Source: Allomyces macrogynus ATCC 38327 (taxonomy: Eukaryota; Blastocladiomycota; Blastocladiomycetes; Blastocladiales; Blastocladiaceae). Taken from it: 64,000 bases of DNA. Below are positions 24,398 to 37,100 of the stretch, piece after piece. Where the stretch lies: NCBI GenBank assembly GCA_000151295.1, contig GG745342.1, positions 179,582-243,581 on the forward strand, in the 5' to 3' direction. The notes beneath the pieces were generated by a model. The model made no database searches and was not told the DNA's origin. It saw nothing but the letters and a program-made list of their open reading frames with translations. Within the stretch, counting starts at the first letter, position 1, and each line of letters starts with the position of its first letter. The position numbers and the translations under genes were made by a program.

Positions 24398-26544
24398 TCA
24401 TCGACTCTCATCCTCTACCGCAACCACGACAACCTCCAGTGCAGCCGTGGCCGAAAACGCCTGCACCTTGGCGCGCAGCTTCTCCACCTGTTCAGGCGGG
24501 CCACGCACACGTATTTCAATCCCCTCGTCCTGCACCGAATCCGGGCCATTCCGCTGGAGCCAGGTCACGAGCAGACCGATTCGCGCCACGTCCACATCCA
24601 CCACCCCGTCACTAGCGCTCACGACCTCCACGATCACGCGCTTCGGCCACAGCACCGCGGACGCGACACTGGTCGCGTACACGATTGCCCACGCCTGCGC
24701 GTTGGTGGGCGTGTAGACAAGCCGCAGTTCTTCCATTGATGCACTCTGCGCTGCAGACGACGGATCGTCCAGGACGGGAAGACGCACGGGGCAATCAACG
24801 CGCACAGGCCTCTTGTGCGCGACCGTCATGGCGCGCTTGCACGTCACGTTCGCGACCGCGATCCGTGTCAGGTCCGCGACGGCCGGGAACGACAGGTAGT
24901 CCAGGTTCAAGTCGAGGTGCGCGACGCGGGGCATACTGCAGGTGAGCACGGCGAGGGACATGATCAGGCACGAACTGTTGCCGTCCATAATCGCGTGGAG
25001 CGGTGTGTCGCCCGTAAGTTCGAAACGCGTCGCGTTGGGCAGGTGGGCGGTCGACGGCTTGAGCTGGTTCCAGACAGACACGGCGAGCCGCGCGTCGCGG
25101 AGCTCCGGGTGCGTGAGCGCAGGTAGGATGGCGTATTCTGTGTCGCAGACGAACCGCGAGAGTCGTGGGAGGCGCGCCGGCCACGATTGCGACAGCAGGT
25201 CAATGCTGTCGTGACGAATGACATAGAGAAAGTTTCTGGTACAAAAAACCTCGAGAATTTTGAGAGCTGGGAGCGTCGGGAGAGCCAGGTCGCGATTCTT
25301 GGTGTCGCGTTGCAAGACGCGAGCCGTCGTGAGGGCGGGAAGAGTCGTGTGTGCGAGCAGCGAGAAGAAGAGCGGCGACGATTCGACTGAGATGAGCGCT
25401 GGAAAAACGACGTCTAGCGCTGCCAGCTGGTCACGAAGAACGGCGATGGTCGAGGCCGGGTTGGGAGTCCTGTCATTTCTGATGTCCCCTTCAAACTGAG
25501 CCAGGTGCGGCAGACGCGCGAGCGCGAGCAAGTCCTTGGCAGCGACCCACATGGTGCAATGAAGGGTGATCGTGGTCAAACGCGTCGAGCCCAGGGACTT
25601 GGAGCACTCGAGCAATCCCGACAGCAGGTTCGGACTGATGAATCCGCACAGGTCCATGTAACGCACGTCCGACAGAAACTGGCGGTACATGACCGTCCCG
25701 CTCAAGGTCATCCCCCGCGACCCCATTCGGAACACGCGCAGCATGGGTGCCGCAGGAAGTGCAGCGATCAAGCAGCATTTCCGGTTATCACAACGAAGCG
25801 TCAGAGAACGCAGCCGTGAGAGAGTCACATCAGCGAGCCACGCCATTTTGCTGCTGCAATCAAGCGGCAGCGACACGATCCGGTCCTTGACTGACATGAG
25901 CACGGCCTGATCCTTGTCACAGGGCATCGCCGTCCGGAAAATAATGCGCTCGAGGTTGGGCAACTCCTCGTAGATCGTTTCAATGTGGTACGTGGCCAAA
26001 TTAAGGATGTAGCGAGGAAACTCATGCCACGGGCCCTTCACCTCGCCGATTTGGAGCGTGGTCAACCACGACTGAGGGACACGAAGCGTCCGCCAGACAG
26101 AAAAAAGTTGTCGTCGCTCGGGCTCGGCACGACGAGAAGCGCGCACACTGGTTCGATTCGCCCGCCGTCGGAACAGAACGTGCATCCGCGCTTGCCAATG
26201 GCGAGGTAGATGTTGATCGCGCGACTCCCATTGCAAGACCGCAAGTCAACAGCAGCAATTGCAAACGACGCGACGAGACGGTGCAACGCGGCAATGCGAA
26301 TAGAGCGGCACGTTCCCGCTAAGCGGAAAAGGGTCCCCGGCCCACGACAAATGGAAATGTTGGGTCCGCTGCAAACGAGTCGGCGAGTAATCATGTCGAG
26401 CAACTCAGTGGGTAAGCTCGAGAACGACGCGGCCGGCTTGTGCGGCTCGATGACTTGATTTTGGCGGCAGCTTGCAGCCGCCGGGGTCATGTCGTCGTCT
26501 CGTACTGGTGAAGTCGTGACTGACATGTTCCTCTTGGCTCGCAC
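24398..26544 (-). CDS. F-box domain protein with one frameshift
   Basis: The N-terminus from 26544 carries an F-box (SFSSLPTELLDMITRRLV then LFRLAGTCRSIRIAALHRL). The body is a long degenerate leucine-rich region (LPNLERIIF, LRSLTLRC, LTTITLHCTMWVAAKDLLALARLPHLAQF, VAHLDLNLDYLSFPAVADL) ending about 24398. The frame changes once, at the A6 homopolymer 26101-26106 (T6 on the coding strand). Upstream the frame reads VVPSPSDDN and downstream VWRTLRVPQSWL, matching the paralogue's continuous VWSGRALRVPRSWL. This is a sequencing slip or an early pseudogenising mutation. The F-box suggests an SCF ubiquitin-ligase adaptor. The two copies are tandem and in the same orientation. Confidence 0.65.
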
Positions 26545-26981
26545 GTTGGTGCGTTGAGAAGGATCCCTGGCGCGTATTCAAGACTCGGCGGTGGGGCCTG
26601 ACGATGGGGGGGGGGGGGGGTTGGGGGGTTGGAACGGTTGGAAGGAGACGACCGTTGTGCTCAGTCACGACTTGAGGGCGCGAGTGGGTGCTACAGCACC
26701 ATAAGCGGTACTGCGCACAAGTGTGGAGTCACGAAAAGCACATGCCTCTCCCTTTCAGTTATCTGACCGCGATACGATCCGGGCGGTGAGGAATCTCTGA
26801 CGGACACGGAGCCTTCTTGATCGCGTTCTCCTGGCTGGCGTGACGCACAGTCGGTTGTCGTTCGCTGGCCGATCGCATGCGGAATAGGCAACCAAGGAAC
26901 CACAACCACTGCCATGAATTACGATTGAAATGTCGCGAACCCATTCTCGCACTTCGTTTCCGCGCTCAAACCACAACCAAA
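26545..26981. other. Intergenic, contains G15 tract
   Basis: No gene seen. At 26606-26620 there is a run of fifteen G followed by TTGGGGGGTTGG, capable in principle of G-quadruplex formation. It lies between the F-box gene start and the RPA1 stop. Confidence 0.6.
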
Positions 26982-29108
26982 TCACTGCCCGTCATACATG
27001 GCCACGAGCTTCTTGGCAGCCAACGCGGCCTGAATCACGGCCTGCCCTGAGACATCCAAATACTGGCACTCCATAATCGCATGCCGTGCGCGCGCCTCGT
27101 CCTGGAACGTTTCCTGCTTGACGCGCACACGGAACCGCATCGGGCGGAACATGGCCTCCTGCACGACCTGGTTATGCTCGGCCGGGTTCGCCTCCTTCAA
27201 ATAATTCAGTTCTGACGCCGTCTTGCCGAGAATCGACTGCGCAGCCTCGTTGAACGCCTGCAGCCACACCTGGTCCGTGGCGTCGGTCACGTTGATCGTC
27301 ATAATGTACCGGTACTCGGGCGTGTCGTGCTCGACCGAGCATTTCTCGCACCGCCACCCGGATCCGGTGAACGTCACCTTCTTGGAACAGCCCTCGGACT
27401 GGCACGCCGGGTACATCATGTTCTGCGGACGGATAAATGTGATATACGCGTCGGTCGTGTAGTACTCGGGCTTGGTCGCGCCCATGGCCGGGTCCTGCAC
27501 GTCGCACAGCAGCGTCACGTCGTTGCGGTCGGCTGCGCCCATTCCGGTCCCACCGAGCCCACCACCCATCCCGCCCGCGGCACCACCGGCGCCACCGGCG
27601 CCTTGGTGCGTCATGAGCGCCATGGTCGACCCTTGCGCGTCCCACCAGCCCTGCAATGCGTGCGCGTCCGGCAAGTCCGGGTTGGCCGCGAGCGTCGAGG
27701 ACATGAGCGTCGACAGAGACCGCCCGCCGAAATCGCCCACTTTCGCGTGCCGCACACCGAGGACCTGGCCTTCATGAAAGGTCACAGTCTCGGCCTGCTT
27801 GCCCCAGAGCGTGAGCCGCACCGAGTAGGCCGACTGGTCAGCGATCGTCACGTCGCGCTTGGTCAATTCGCGTTGCGTCGCCTTGGACACGATCGTCGAC
27901 AAGGGCCCAATATCCGTGACGATCCCGAGCACATCGACGGTCGTGTTGGGCTCGACCTGCGCCAAATCGGCAATCGGGACCGGGTTCAACTGAATCGCCG
28001 GAATCGCCGACGCAATCCGCGCGTCGTTCACTTCCTCGATCACGGTCGCGCGTTCCGCCGTAATCTCGTACTCGGACTGCGTCGAATTGAACCGGCGGTT
28101 CGCCAGGCTCACGCGGCCCGACTGCACGAGGTAGACGCGCCCCTCCTTGATTTGCTCAAAGTACCGGTCGGCGTCCTGGTTGAAGAGCGTGACGCGAATG
28201 TCGCACGACTCGTCGGCAATCGTGAAATTGAACAGGTGGCCTTCGCCGCGCGCGTTCGTGTAGTGCTTCATGTCGCCTTTTTGCGTGACGCGGCCGCGGA
28301 TGCACCAGGCGTTGACGTACGGCGAGAGGCTGGCAATGGATTGCGTCGGGCGGCCGGCGAGCGCCGAGGTGCTTGACGACGAGGGCGCGGCGGGGGTGGC
28401 GGTGCTGGAGCCATATCCGGCGGTGCTGCTGTACCCACCGCTGTTGTAGGACGAGGTGGCGGGTGCGGTCGTCGTTGCAGGCGCGCCATACGAGTTGGTT
28501 GCGCCGGAGCCGTTGTTGGAGGTGTGTGCGTACCCGCCGGCCGACGACGTGGTGGGCGGGGCATAGGCAGCAGCGGGCGCAGCGGGCACGTAGGACGACG
28601 CAGTCTGCTGCTGATGTTGCTGTTGCGGCGGCGGCTGGTGCGCGGCGGACGCGCCGGCGGTCGCCTTGGTGGGCCACTGTTGCGGCTCGCCAATGCGCGT
28701 GGGCGAATGGCCGAGGACGGTGGCGGAGAGGATGATGGGGAGGCTAGCGAAGAGCGTCAGTCGCCATGCATGATCGGCACAGTGCCGAGGTACCTACCGC
28801 GTGTCGTTGACCATGTTATCCATGGAGTTATCGACGCGAATGACCGTGTTCTTGTCGATGACTTTCTGGCGCATCGACGGCACGAGCGCCGACGCGAAAA
28901 TCACGTTCATGCCGTAGATGCCGTCCGACAAGACGCCGCGCCAGCGTTCGGTCGACGGGTCGGTCGTGACTTGCGGGGCGCCCGGCTTGTTGGAGGCAAT
29001 GGGCCGCATCTGCACGACTTGCAGGATGGCGCCGGTCACGGAAAACGGCGCGCCCGGGCGCATGTTGGCCTCGACGGCGCCGGCCGAGAGCGGTGGCAGC
29101 TGCTGCAT
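26982..29108 (-). CDS. rpa1: Replication protein A large subunit (RPA70/RFA1)
   Basis: Two exons, 29108-28798 and 28743-26982, joined in phase by a 54-bp intron, about 690 residues. The N-terminal OB fold (DBD-F) reads PFSVTGAILQVVQMRPI then WRGVLSDGIYGMNVIFAS. A low-complexity Gln/Ala/Ser/Gly linker follows. DBD-A starts SPYVNAWCIRGRVTQKGDM and DBD-B VDVLGIVTDIGPLSTI. DBD-C has the zinc ribbon CQSEGCSKKV...WRCEKC and ends MYDGQ. This is the single-stranded DNA-binding subunit of the RPA heterotrimer, acting in nuclear replication, repair and recombination. Length and domain order match the family. The start codon lies just before the first OB fold, and a GTC microsatellite sits about 100 bp upstream in the promoter. 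Confidence 0.96.
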
Positions 29109-29207
29109 GGTGGCTGGGTGAGTGCTGGGGTCGGGACAGGTGCTGGAGCCGGTGCCGGTCGTTGGTGCGGGCAGTCGGCCAAGGAAAGAGTTGCGAATTC
29201 GCAGTTT

Positions 29208-29244
<37 letters not shown>
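29208..29244. repeat. (GTC)n microsatellite in the RPA1 upstream region
   Basis: Twelve or so GTC triplets in the space between the divergent RPA1 and GPCR genes. Confidence 0.85.
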
Positions 29245-29245
<1 letters not shown>

Positions 29246-29688
29246 GGCGCTGGGTCGTTTGCTCTGGTCGCGTCGGTCGGCCGTCGGCGGGAGGGTGGGT
29301 GCGTTCAGCGCGAGTGAGTCCCACGCGCACAGGCACGCACGCGCCCAGCACCGCGTCAGGTGAGCGCACGCGACCGCGGCGCACGCCAGCCGGCAGCGCG
29401 CGTCTCCCATTGACTCCAGAATTATCTCCGCGCACTGATCTGCGATCAACCGCGACCACGCGCGCACCGCCCACGACGCGCGAGCAAGAGTACCCGCAAG
29501 GCAACGCGTTGCCGCCACGCTTCGAACCGTCGCCGGTCCGCACGTGCCGCAATTTGACGCAAGGCCCCAGGCAGCCGTCGTGGCCCATCCAACCCTGCCA
29601 CGACGCGCTTCTCGCCAATTGGAACGACTCTTTCGACCATTCTGCAGCCCATTGCTTTCACGGCAACGCAAAGAACCCGCTCGGCCGA

Positions 29689-32600
29689 ATGAGACCAGTT
29701 CAACCCTCCTCCGCGCTCGTGCTCTCGCGTCGACGTGCACACGCCTTCCAGCAAGCAAGAAAGACGGCCCTAGCCCTCGAACGTCATGGTCGCCGCAGTC
29801 GCACCCATGGTCACGACGACTGGAGGCCATGGCACCGACGTGTCTGGCCAAGCTGCAGAACCGTCCCCTTCCTCACGTTCCTCGTTTTTCTCGTCGCGTT
29901 CATTGCCGTGCTCCCGGACGCCGCTCACGCTGTCACCACGTTTACCATTGCCATGATTTTACCGCTCTCTGACCCAAGTGCGTCCCTGACCTCCTCAAAG
30001 GCCCTCCCATTCCGCGGACCCTCAATTCACCCCAACTTCCATTCTATTTAGGCCTCGGCCCGTCCATGATCGCCGTGCGCAACGTCACCCAGCTCGCACT
30101 ACCCGCCATGAACGCGCTCGACCCGGCCAACTACGCGTTCCAACTTGTCTCCTACGACTCGCAGCGGTCGCGGTCCGGCGCCATCACCGCCATGGTCCAG
30201 GCCGTGGCCCGCGACAACGCCGTGGGCATTCTCGGCGAGTACTCGTCGCTCATCTCGATCCCGCTCGCGCTCGCAGGCAACCCGCACCAGCTCTGGCAGT
30301 GCGCGTCGGCGACCAGCTCAGAAATGTCGATCAAGGCTGAATTTCCGCGCTACTTTCGGACCATTCCGGTGGCGTTATCACGATTTAGTTGGTATGCGTG
30401 TTGTGCGAAACCTTACTGGCTTTGCTCTCTCGTCTTGCAGGACGACCCGCAGCAAGGCCTGCGCATGGCCTACCTTGCCCGCGCTATGGGCTGGACCTCG
30501 GTCAATCTGCTCGTCGGCACCGATTTCTACGGCCAGAGCAGTACGTCGACGACGCTCTTCCTCCTTGTCGATAACATCGACCACCGAACCCTGACCATCT
30601 GCTCTCCATAGTCGGGTACAATTTCCAGCTGAGCGCGGCCACACTCGGCATCTCGGTCGAGACAAGCCTGACCTTCAACCCGGGCACGACCGACGTGACC
30701 GCCGCCATTGCCGCCATCAAGGCGAGCGCCTCCAACATTGTCGTCTTTGCCGCGTTTGCCCCCGATGGCGTCGCCATATTCCGCGAAGCGAGGCGACAGG
30801 GCATCTTGGGGCCGCAATACGCCTGGGTTCGTTTCGTGCTTCCTTGACCGCGGCACCCGTTTCACGGCTTACGTCGACCTTGACTACCAGGTCGGGTCGG
30901 AATCCATGTCGCTCTACCTATCTTCGCTCGACCCGCGCGACCCAAAGTACGCAACCGACATGGCCAATGCACAGGGCCTGCTCTACCTGTTCCCGCGGCA
31001 AGCAAGCGCGACCAACGAGTTTGCCGCGCTCCAGGCGCGGTACACGGCTACCTACGGCGGCAATACCGACGTGGCCTCCATTTCCTACGGCACCATCTTC
31101 TACGACTGCGCATTGGCTATGGCGCGCGGCCTGATCCAGGTCGCGAACCGGTACTCGGCCAGCGCCGTGCTCGCGCACGTGTCGAATGCCAGTCTGACCG
31201 ATTTCATCACCACGTTTGATGGTGCGTCGGGCCGCGTCGTATTTGATGCCGTGGGGAACCGAATCGGGTGCGCTTTGGGGTGCACAGGAGATTTGATGGA
31301 GATGGCGTGACTGACGTGGCCACGATACCGTCTAGCGACTTTGACGTCTACAACGTCTACAACGGCGCTGCGACCGTCGCCTTCTCCGTGGCCGCGTCGG
31401 GCGCCGTCACGACTGTCGCCACGCCGCACTTTTATTCCGGGTCCACGACTCCTCCGCCCGACCGCCCGCCAAAATCCATTGCCTATCCCAACTACGGCGA
31501 CCCCGGCGTGATTGTTCTCACCGCCTTGCGTGCCCTGCTTCTCGCAGCAATTCTCGCGACCATGTTTTACCTGTCGACGATGCGCCACTTGGCCGCCGTG
31601 AAAAATTTGAGCTGGCCGTTCTTGGTCACGATCACGACCGGGTGTGTGGTCATGCTCGTGAGCGAGTTTCTCGGGATCGGCGTGCCCGTGGGCGCGTGGG
31701 GGTGTCACGCGTCCGGGTGGGTGTTGGCGGTCGGGTTTGATTTGGTCATGGCGAGCGCGGGGGTGAAGACGTATCGGGTGCGTGAGCACGTTGTCAAAGG
31801 TCGAGGGTGTGATTTGAAACTGACATCGAGTCGCTCGGGCGATAGATTTTCTCGATTTTCGCGAACAAGAGGCTGGTACGACCTCTCCACCATCCACACC
31901 TCATCGGTGGTGCTGCTCCTGATCATTCGCTCTGCCGTCATGTATGCAGGCCGCCCTCAAGGGCGTCAACAACTCCAACCTGATGCGCATTGTCACAGCC
32001 ACTGTCCTCGTGCAATGCCTCATTTTCGCCATCTGGGTCGGCGCATTCCCGCTCGCCCCGCAACTGAGCGTGAACAAGGCCTATATTATGTACGAATGCA
32101 AGGCCGTGTCGCCCGCGGGCGCCACAGCGTACCCGATCCTGCTTGGCGTCTCGCTCGGGTATAACGGGTTGCTGCTGCTCGCCGTCGCGTTTTTCGGGTA
32201 CAAGGTACGGTCGTTCTCCGCTCCCTGATCAACGACCCCCTTCCTCCTCCGACTCACTCCCCGCCCGCCACCATCCCTAGACTCGCAACGTCATGTCGGC
32301 GTTCCGCGAAACCGTCTGGATCGCATACACCGCGCAAAACATTGTTCTCGCGTCCCTCGTCGCGATCCCCTTCTCGCTGATCCAACTCCCCGAATGGGGC
32401 CTCGGCACCTACTACCTCCGCTCGGCCGTCCTGCTGTACGCGATCGCATTTACCTTCTACGCGCTCGTCGGCCGTGTCGCATGGACGCTCGTGCACTCCG
32501 GCGTCATGCACCAGCACGCCAACAATCCCGCACCGCTGACGGGCCGCGCCGTCTCGACCACGCAACTCAGCGAACTGCACGCGGCCGCCGCGGCCGCGGC

Positions 32601-33195
32601 CGGTACCACGTCGACGACGCGTGCAGCCGACGCGATGAAAGTGTCGCTGCACCACGACTCGGGCCGCGTCGCGCACGTGCACGGCGTGTACGCCGTCAAA
32701 TCGACGTCCGCGCCCTGGTACGCATTGCCCGCATGGGAGCGGCGCGCGGTGCACTTGTACGCGGCCGACGGCATGCTCGTGATCGTGCCTGACGCGGTCC
32801 ATGCGTCGGGCATTGTGTTGAAGTTGAAGTGTGTCCAGTTTGATCCGGATCCGCCCGCGGCGCCAGCGCCGTTCTGTGTGGAACTGTTTCATACAGGCGC
32901 AAAGGGCGGGTCGTGGATGGTGCAGATGGGGTCGCAGGCCGAGCATGATGCGTGGGTGAAGGTGTTGGGGAGCGTGTGTCTCAGGTCGACGGCGAGTAAG
33001 TTGAGAAGTACGGGCGGGAAGACGAGCGGCGGGACGGGGAGTGGAGGGTTTAAGTCGACTGTGGAGGGGGAGAGTGAGATGAGAGGGATGCATCGTGCAG
33101 CGAGCGCGATGCCAGCTTTGGGGGCGGGCGCGGGTGCAGGTGGTGGGAAGAGGCCGCAAATTGGAGGGAAGGGGACGGGGGTGGGTCCGCGGTGA
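29689..33195 (+). CDS. Class C GPCR with ANF-type ligand-binding domain and C-terminal PH-like domain
   Basis: Nine exons in phase: 29689-29977, 30052-30368, 30441-30540, 30612-30826, 30891-31267, 31336-31777, 31846-31875 (30 nt), 31950-32204 and 32281-33195, about 979 residues. A hydrophobic leader (FLTFLVFLVAFIAVLPDAAHA) precedes a periplasmic-binding-like receptor domain (FTIAMILPLSD, GILGEYSSLISIPLA, MGWTSVNLLVGTDFYG, NIVVFAAFAPDG). Seven membrane spans begin at VIVLTALRALLLAAIL, with TM3 exit VKTYRIFSIF as in GABA-B/mGlu-type receptors. The tail holds a PH-like domain (VYAVKSTSAPWYALPAWERRAVHLY ... HDAWVKVL), an unusual addition. Family role: ligand sensing at the plasma membrane through G proteins; ligand unknown. 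The start codon is uncertain. Confidence 0.88.
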
Positions 33196-34177
33196 TTCCA
33201 ACGGGGACTGGTGGATGCCGTGATAGGCGGCATGGGACTGGGTGGGGTCGGGTCGGCGGGACACGATAGGAGGGACTGATTTTGGCTAATAGTACATGCG
33301 TGCGTAGGTAGGGTATGATTTGTTCTTGGGTATGGAGTGTCAGGCAGGGTGGGTTGCACTTGATTCTTGCTGAGACTGTGCGTTTGGCGCACTGTCAGCC
33401 CGCGCCTTACGTGACCTTAACTAAAGCAAAGTCCTGCCTTCAAACCAAAACAGCAAAACGAGAGCTGGCGTATGGAACGACAGTACGTTTCCGCACCATA
33501 GTCCCGGACGGCGCTGCTGTGAGCAGCCTCCCCCTTATCCTCGAGCTTCCATCCCCTCAACACTGCTCTCAAAGGAGATACGGTACTTTATCCTCGACCA
33601 ACTTTCAGCGCCGGCCGTGCGCTGATCGTCAACCGAGGCGTGTCTCCCCCACGTATTTGCTCTCGTCCGCGAGTTACTTTGGGCCCGACCCGTCCTGGCG
33701 GGGCAGCACCAATCGTGAGTCGCCGCGCTTTTCTTTCGCTTGGAGAGTTGTTGGTCGTGTCGCAATCGCAGCTTATGTGACCCCGAATTGACTATGAGCC
33801 TCTTGCCTGTCCGTTCATGTGGATGCTTTCGTGTTCCGACTGTCCTTGGCATCAGAAAAGCACGACACCAAGTTGCTCCTTTCCCTCCGAGCCGCAACGA
33901 AATGGGTGAAGAATGACGTGGACCAAGAAATGGGACGCCGCTGCGCTCAACCTGGCCGTTTTGGAGTCTTTCCACTTCACAACATCCGTCAACCAAGCCC
34001 ACTCCTCTTACCTTGGCGGCACTCAGCGCAATTGCTCGTCGGCGCACATGAAGATCATTTACACCGCTCAACATGCAAGAATTTCGACTCGCTGTATGAT
34101 CCCGCTCGATCTCGAGTCCCAACCTTTCAGCCTGCTCACGACCATCCGCCGTCACTCGGCGCACACGATGCCGCCAG
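33196..34177. other. Intergenic region with probable unresolved 5' exon of the next gene
   Basis: No independent gene recognised. The WD40 gene downstream lacks an ATG in its first supported exon, so its initiator must lie here, for example near 33913 (ATG starting MTWTKKWDAAALNLAVLE), joined by an intron I could not fix. Confidence 0.4.
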
Positions 34178-37100
34178 AAACTGGACCACAAGTCTCCCGC
34201 TGTATTTGCGCACTTTATCAACTCGGACGTTGTCGCCGTGGCCACGGGTGCCGACGTCATGTTCTACTCGGTCACGTCTGGGCGCCAAGTCGGAGCCGTT
34301 GCTGGATTGCTCGACCATGCCCGCTGCCATGGCATCGACATTCCGGCGCCGATTGAAGCGGGCGGTGCGAGCGGGATCATGGCCGTGTTTGGCGCCAAGC
34401 AGGCCATCATTTTGAGCGTTACTGTGACGGGGCATGGCGAAACGTAAGACTTCTTGCACTGTTCTGTCCATTATTGCAAGTATGTCGATATTGACTGCTG
34501 CCGTCTAACTGCAGCCTTGCGATTACGGCCCATATTCTTTCGCGCTGGAAGTGCTGCGACTGGATCAAGGCGCTGCGCATTCTACCTGCCAGCGGCCACG
34601 TCGTGCTGGTCACGGCGCACAATTGGGTGGAGATTTATCCGTCGGTCGATGCTCGTCGACCCGACGTGACGCTGCAATGCAGTGAGCGTTGCATCTTGTG
34701 CGTTCTCCGTTTGTCTTCCCGGGGCCGTTGTTCGGTTTTCAACCAGAGCTGATGTGTCTCCTTGACTGCAGGTACTCGGCCACCATCTTCGGCGACTCGC
34801 TCGACTCCGTCACCATTGCATCCGGCACGGTCTTCAACCAGGTCCTGCTGTGGCGCCCGAACAGGCCGCAAGATGCCGACGGCGCCATTCAAGTTGACAA
34901 GGCTCTTGTCGGGCACGAGGTGCGTCAATTTAGTCCGCTCCTTGCACTGTTCTCCTCCCCTCACGTTCAACCTGGACTGCAGGGCGTCATTTTCCACATA
35001 GCGTTCAGCGCCGACGGCCGGCACGTCTCGTCCGTATCCGACGACCGCTCGATTCGGATTTGGGACACGACAACAGGCGCGCAAGTAGGAACGTTTTTCG
35101 GTCACACGGCGCGCGTGTGGATGTCGGTCCTGCTCGACAAGATGGTCGTGAGTGTGAGCGAGGACTGCACGTGCCGCGTGTGGACATGGGATGCAGGCAA
35201 CGGCGACGAGAGCAGGAGCGAGTGCGTGGCGGTTTGGGACGGGCATGTTGGCAAGAATGTGTGGTGCGTCGCCGTGGATCCAGAACAGCGCACGGTGGTA
35301 CGTCTTCGTTTTCCTGGATGGGGATCGCGGGTGGCTGCTTTGCTCACGATGCTCGCGTCCAGGTCACAGGTGGAAATGACGGCGGGATTCGGGTTTGGGA
35401 CCTTGCGCGACTCTCGTCGCGACGAATCGGTACGGAGTTTTGCACAATCCCGCCCTGCTTTCACCAGTAGTTTCCTGACCTCACGTGCGTACTCACTGTA
35501 GAGTATGAGGACCAGCTCCTGAAAATCACCCTGCCCGACACCTCAGACACAATCCGCAACGTCGTGACGACTCCGACGAACTTGCTCGTCTCCACCAAGT
35601 CGGGCCACCTCTACGCCTTCGACCCTTCCACGTCATCCTGGATGCACCTCACGCGCGACCCGCGATTCACGTCCTACGCGACTCTCGCCACGACCTCCAC
35701 CGGCCTCCTGCTCGCCGGCAATTTGACTGGCCACATCCTCGTCATTTCACTGACCCTCGAGCACGCACCCGTCGAGCACGCCGTACACACGACCAAAATC
35801 ATGGGCATTCGCGTTGTCAACGACCTTATCTTTACGTGGGACCAAAGCGCCGCGTTCTACGTGAGCCGCATGGACGGGACGGGATTGACGGTCCTTGGCT
35901 CGTTTGCGTTTGACGGCAAAGACCAGATCCAGGCCGTCGCTGTGCATGCCGACGTGGTCTTTGTCGCGACGCGGATGGGGTCGTTGATCGTGTACCCGTT
36001 CCCGCCCGACGCGACGAAGCGTGTTGATCCGATTCTGGCGTTCCCCAAGGCGCACGGGAAGCTGAACGGCACGTCGATTGTGGTCTTGCCCTCGGACTGT
36101 TCCAGCTTTCGACTCGCAACCACGGGTCGCGACGGGTGTCTCGCGTTCTGGACGCTCGACGTCACCGACCAGGCGGCAGCAGGCGCTGCGGTCACGCGGG
36201 ACAAAGAACACGACGACGGCGACCGCGACCTGATTGCCGCACACGAGCAGCAGTACCTGCAGCTGCAGCAACGCGTGATTGGCGGGCCAGTGGTGCCCAA
36301 GCACGTCGACCACCAACGTGAGACGCTCAAGAAACGATTCCTGGCCGAACGTGCGCATGTCACAGGCGTAGCCAGTGGGCGGTCGTACACGCTCGCGCGC
36401 ACGCACCAGGAGCGGCTGACGCGCGGATGGCTCGAGCGGGTACGCACTTGCTGATGATCTGACCCGTGTCAAAACTGACCGCTTTCGCAACCCGTAGCTC
36501 ATCCTCGTCGACGGTCACCTACTCGTCGTCGAATTTCACCACCAGCGCATGATCCTGCGTCACCACGCGCAACAAGCACGGCTCCTTTCCATCGCGTGTG
36601 GCGGCGCACACCGGTTCTGGGACCTGACCGTGGGCGACCCTGCCGCCGCACAGTGCGCGTTCGCGTTTATTCGCCGCGAAGCGCTGTTCGTGTACCGCTC
36701 CTCCACCACCACCGCCACCGCCGGTGTTACGGCACCGCGAGTAAGCGCGACTCTCGCCGACAGTCTGCACGGCCGCGAAATCCGCAGTCTCGTGCACCTT
36801 TCGCCCAACCGGCTGCTGACGGGCGCCGAGGACACGACCATGGCCGTGGTCGCGGTGCCCGAGTACCGGGTCGTCACACGGATGCACAAGCACCGGTCGG
36901 TCGTCAAGTGCCTGGCGCGCGCGGCGGGGTACGTGTTCTCGGCAGGCGGTGGCGAGGAATTGGTCGCGTGGCGAGTTGGCGGTGGTGGACTGGTGGAGGT
37001 GGCGAAATGCCCGCCCATGTCGGCGGTGCTTGAGGTGCGGATTATGGACGTGGCCGCGGTCAAGGTGGGTGAGGTGATCGTACTGGTGCTCGCGGGAAGT

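Noticed and set aside
27327..28376. 349-codon plus-strand frame
   Set aside because: Antisense to RPA1 OB folds.
32254..33264. 336-codon minus-strand frame
   Set aside because: Antisense to the GPCR C-terminal exon.
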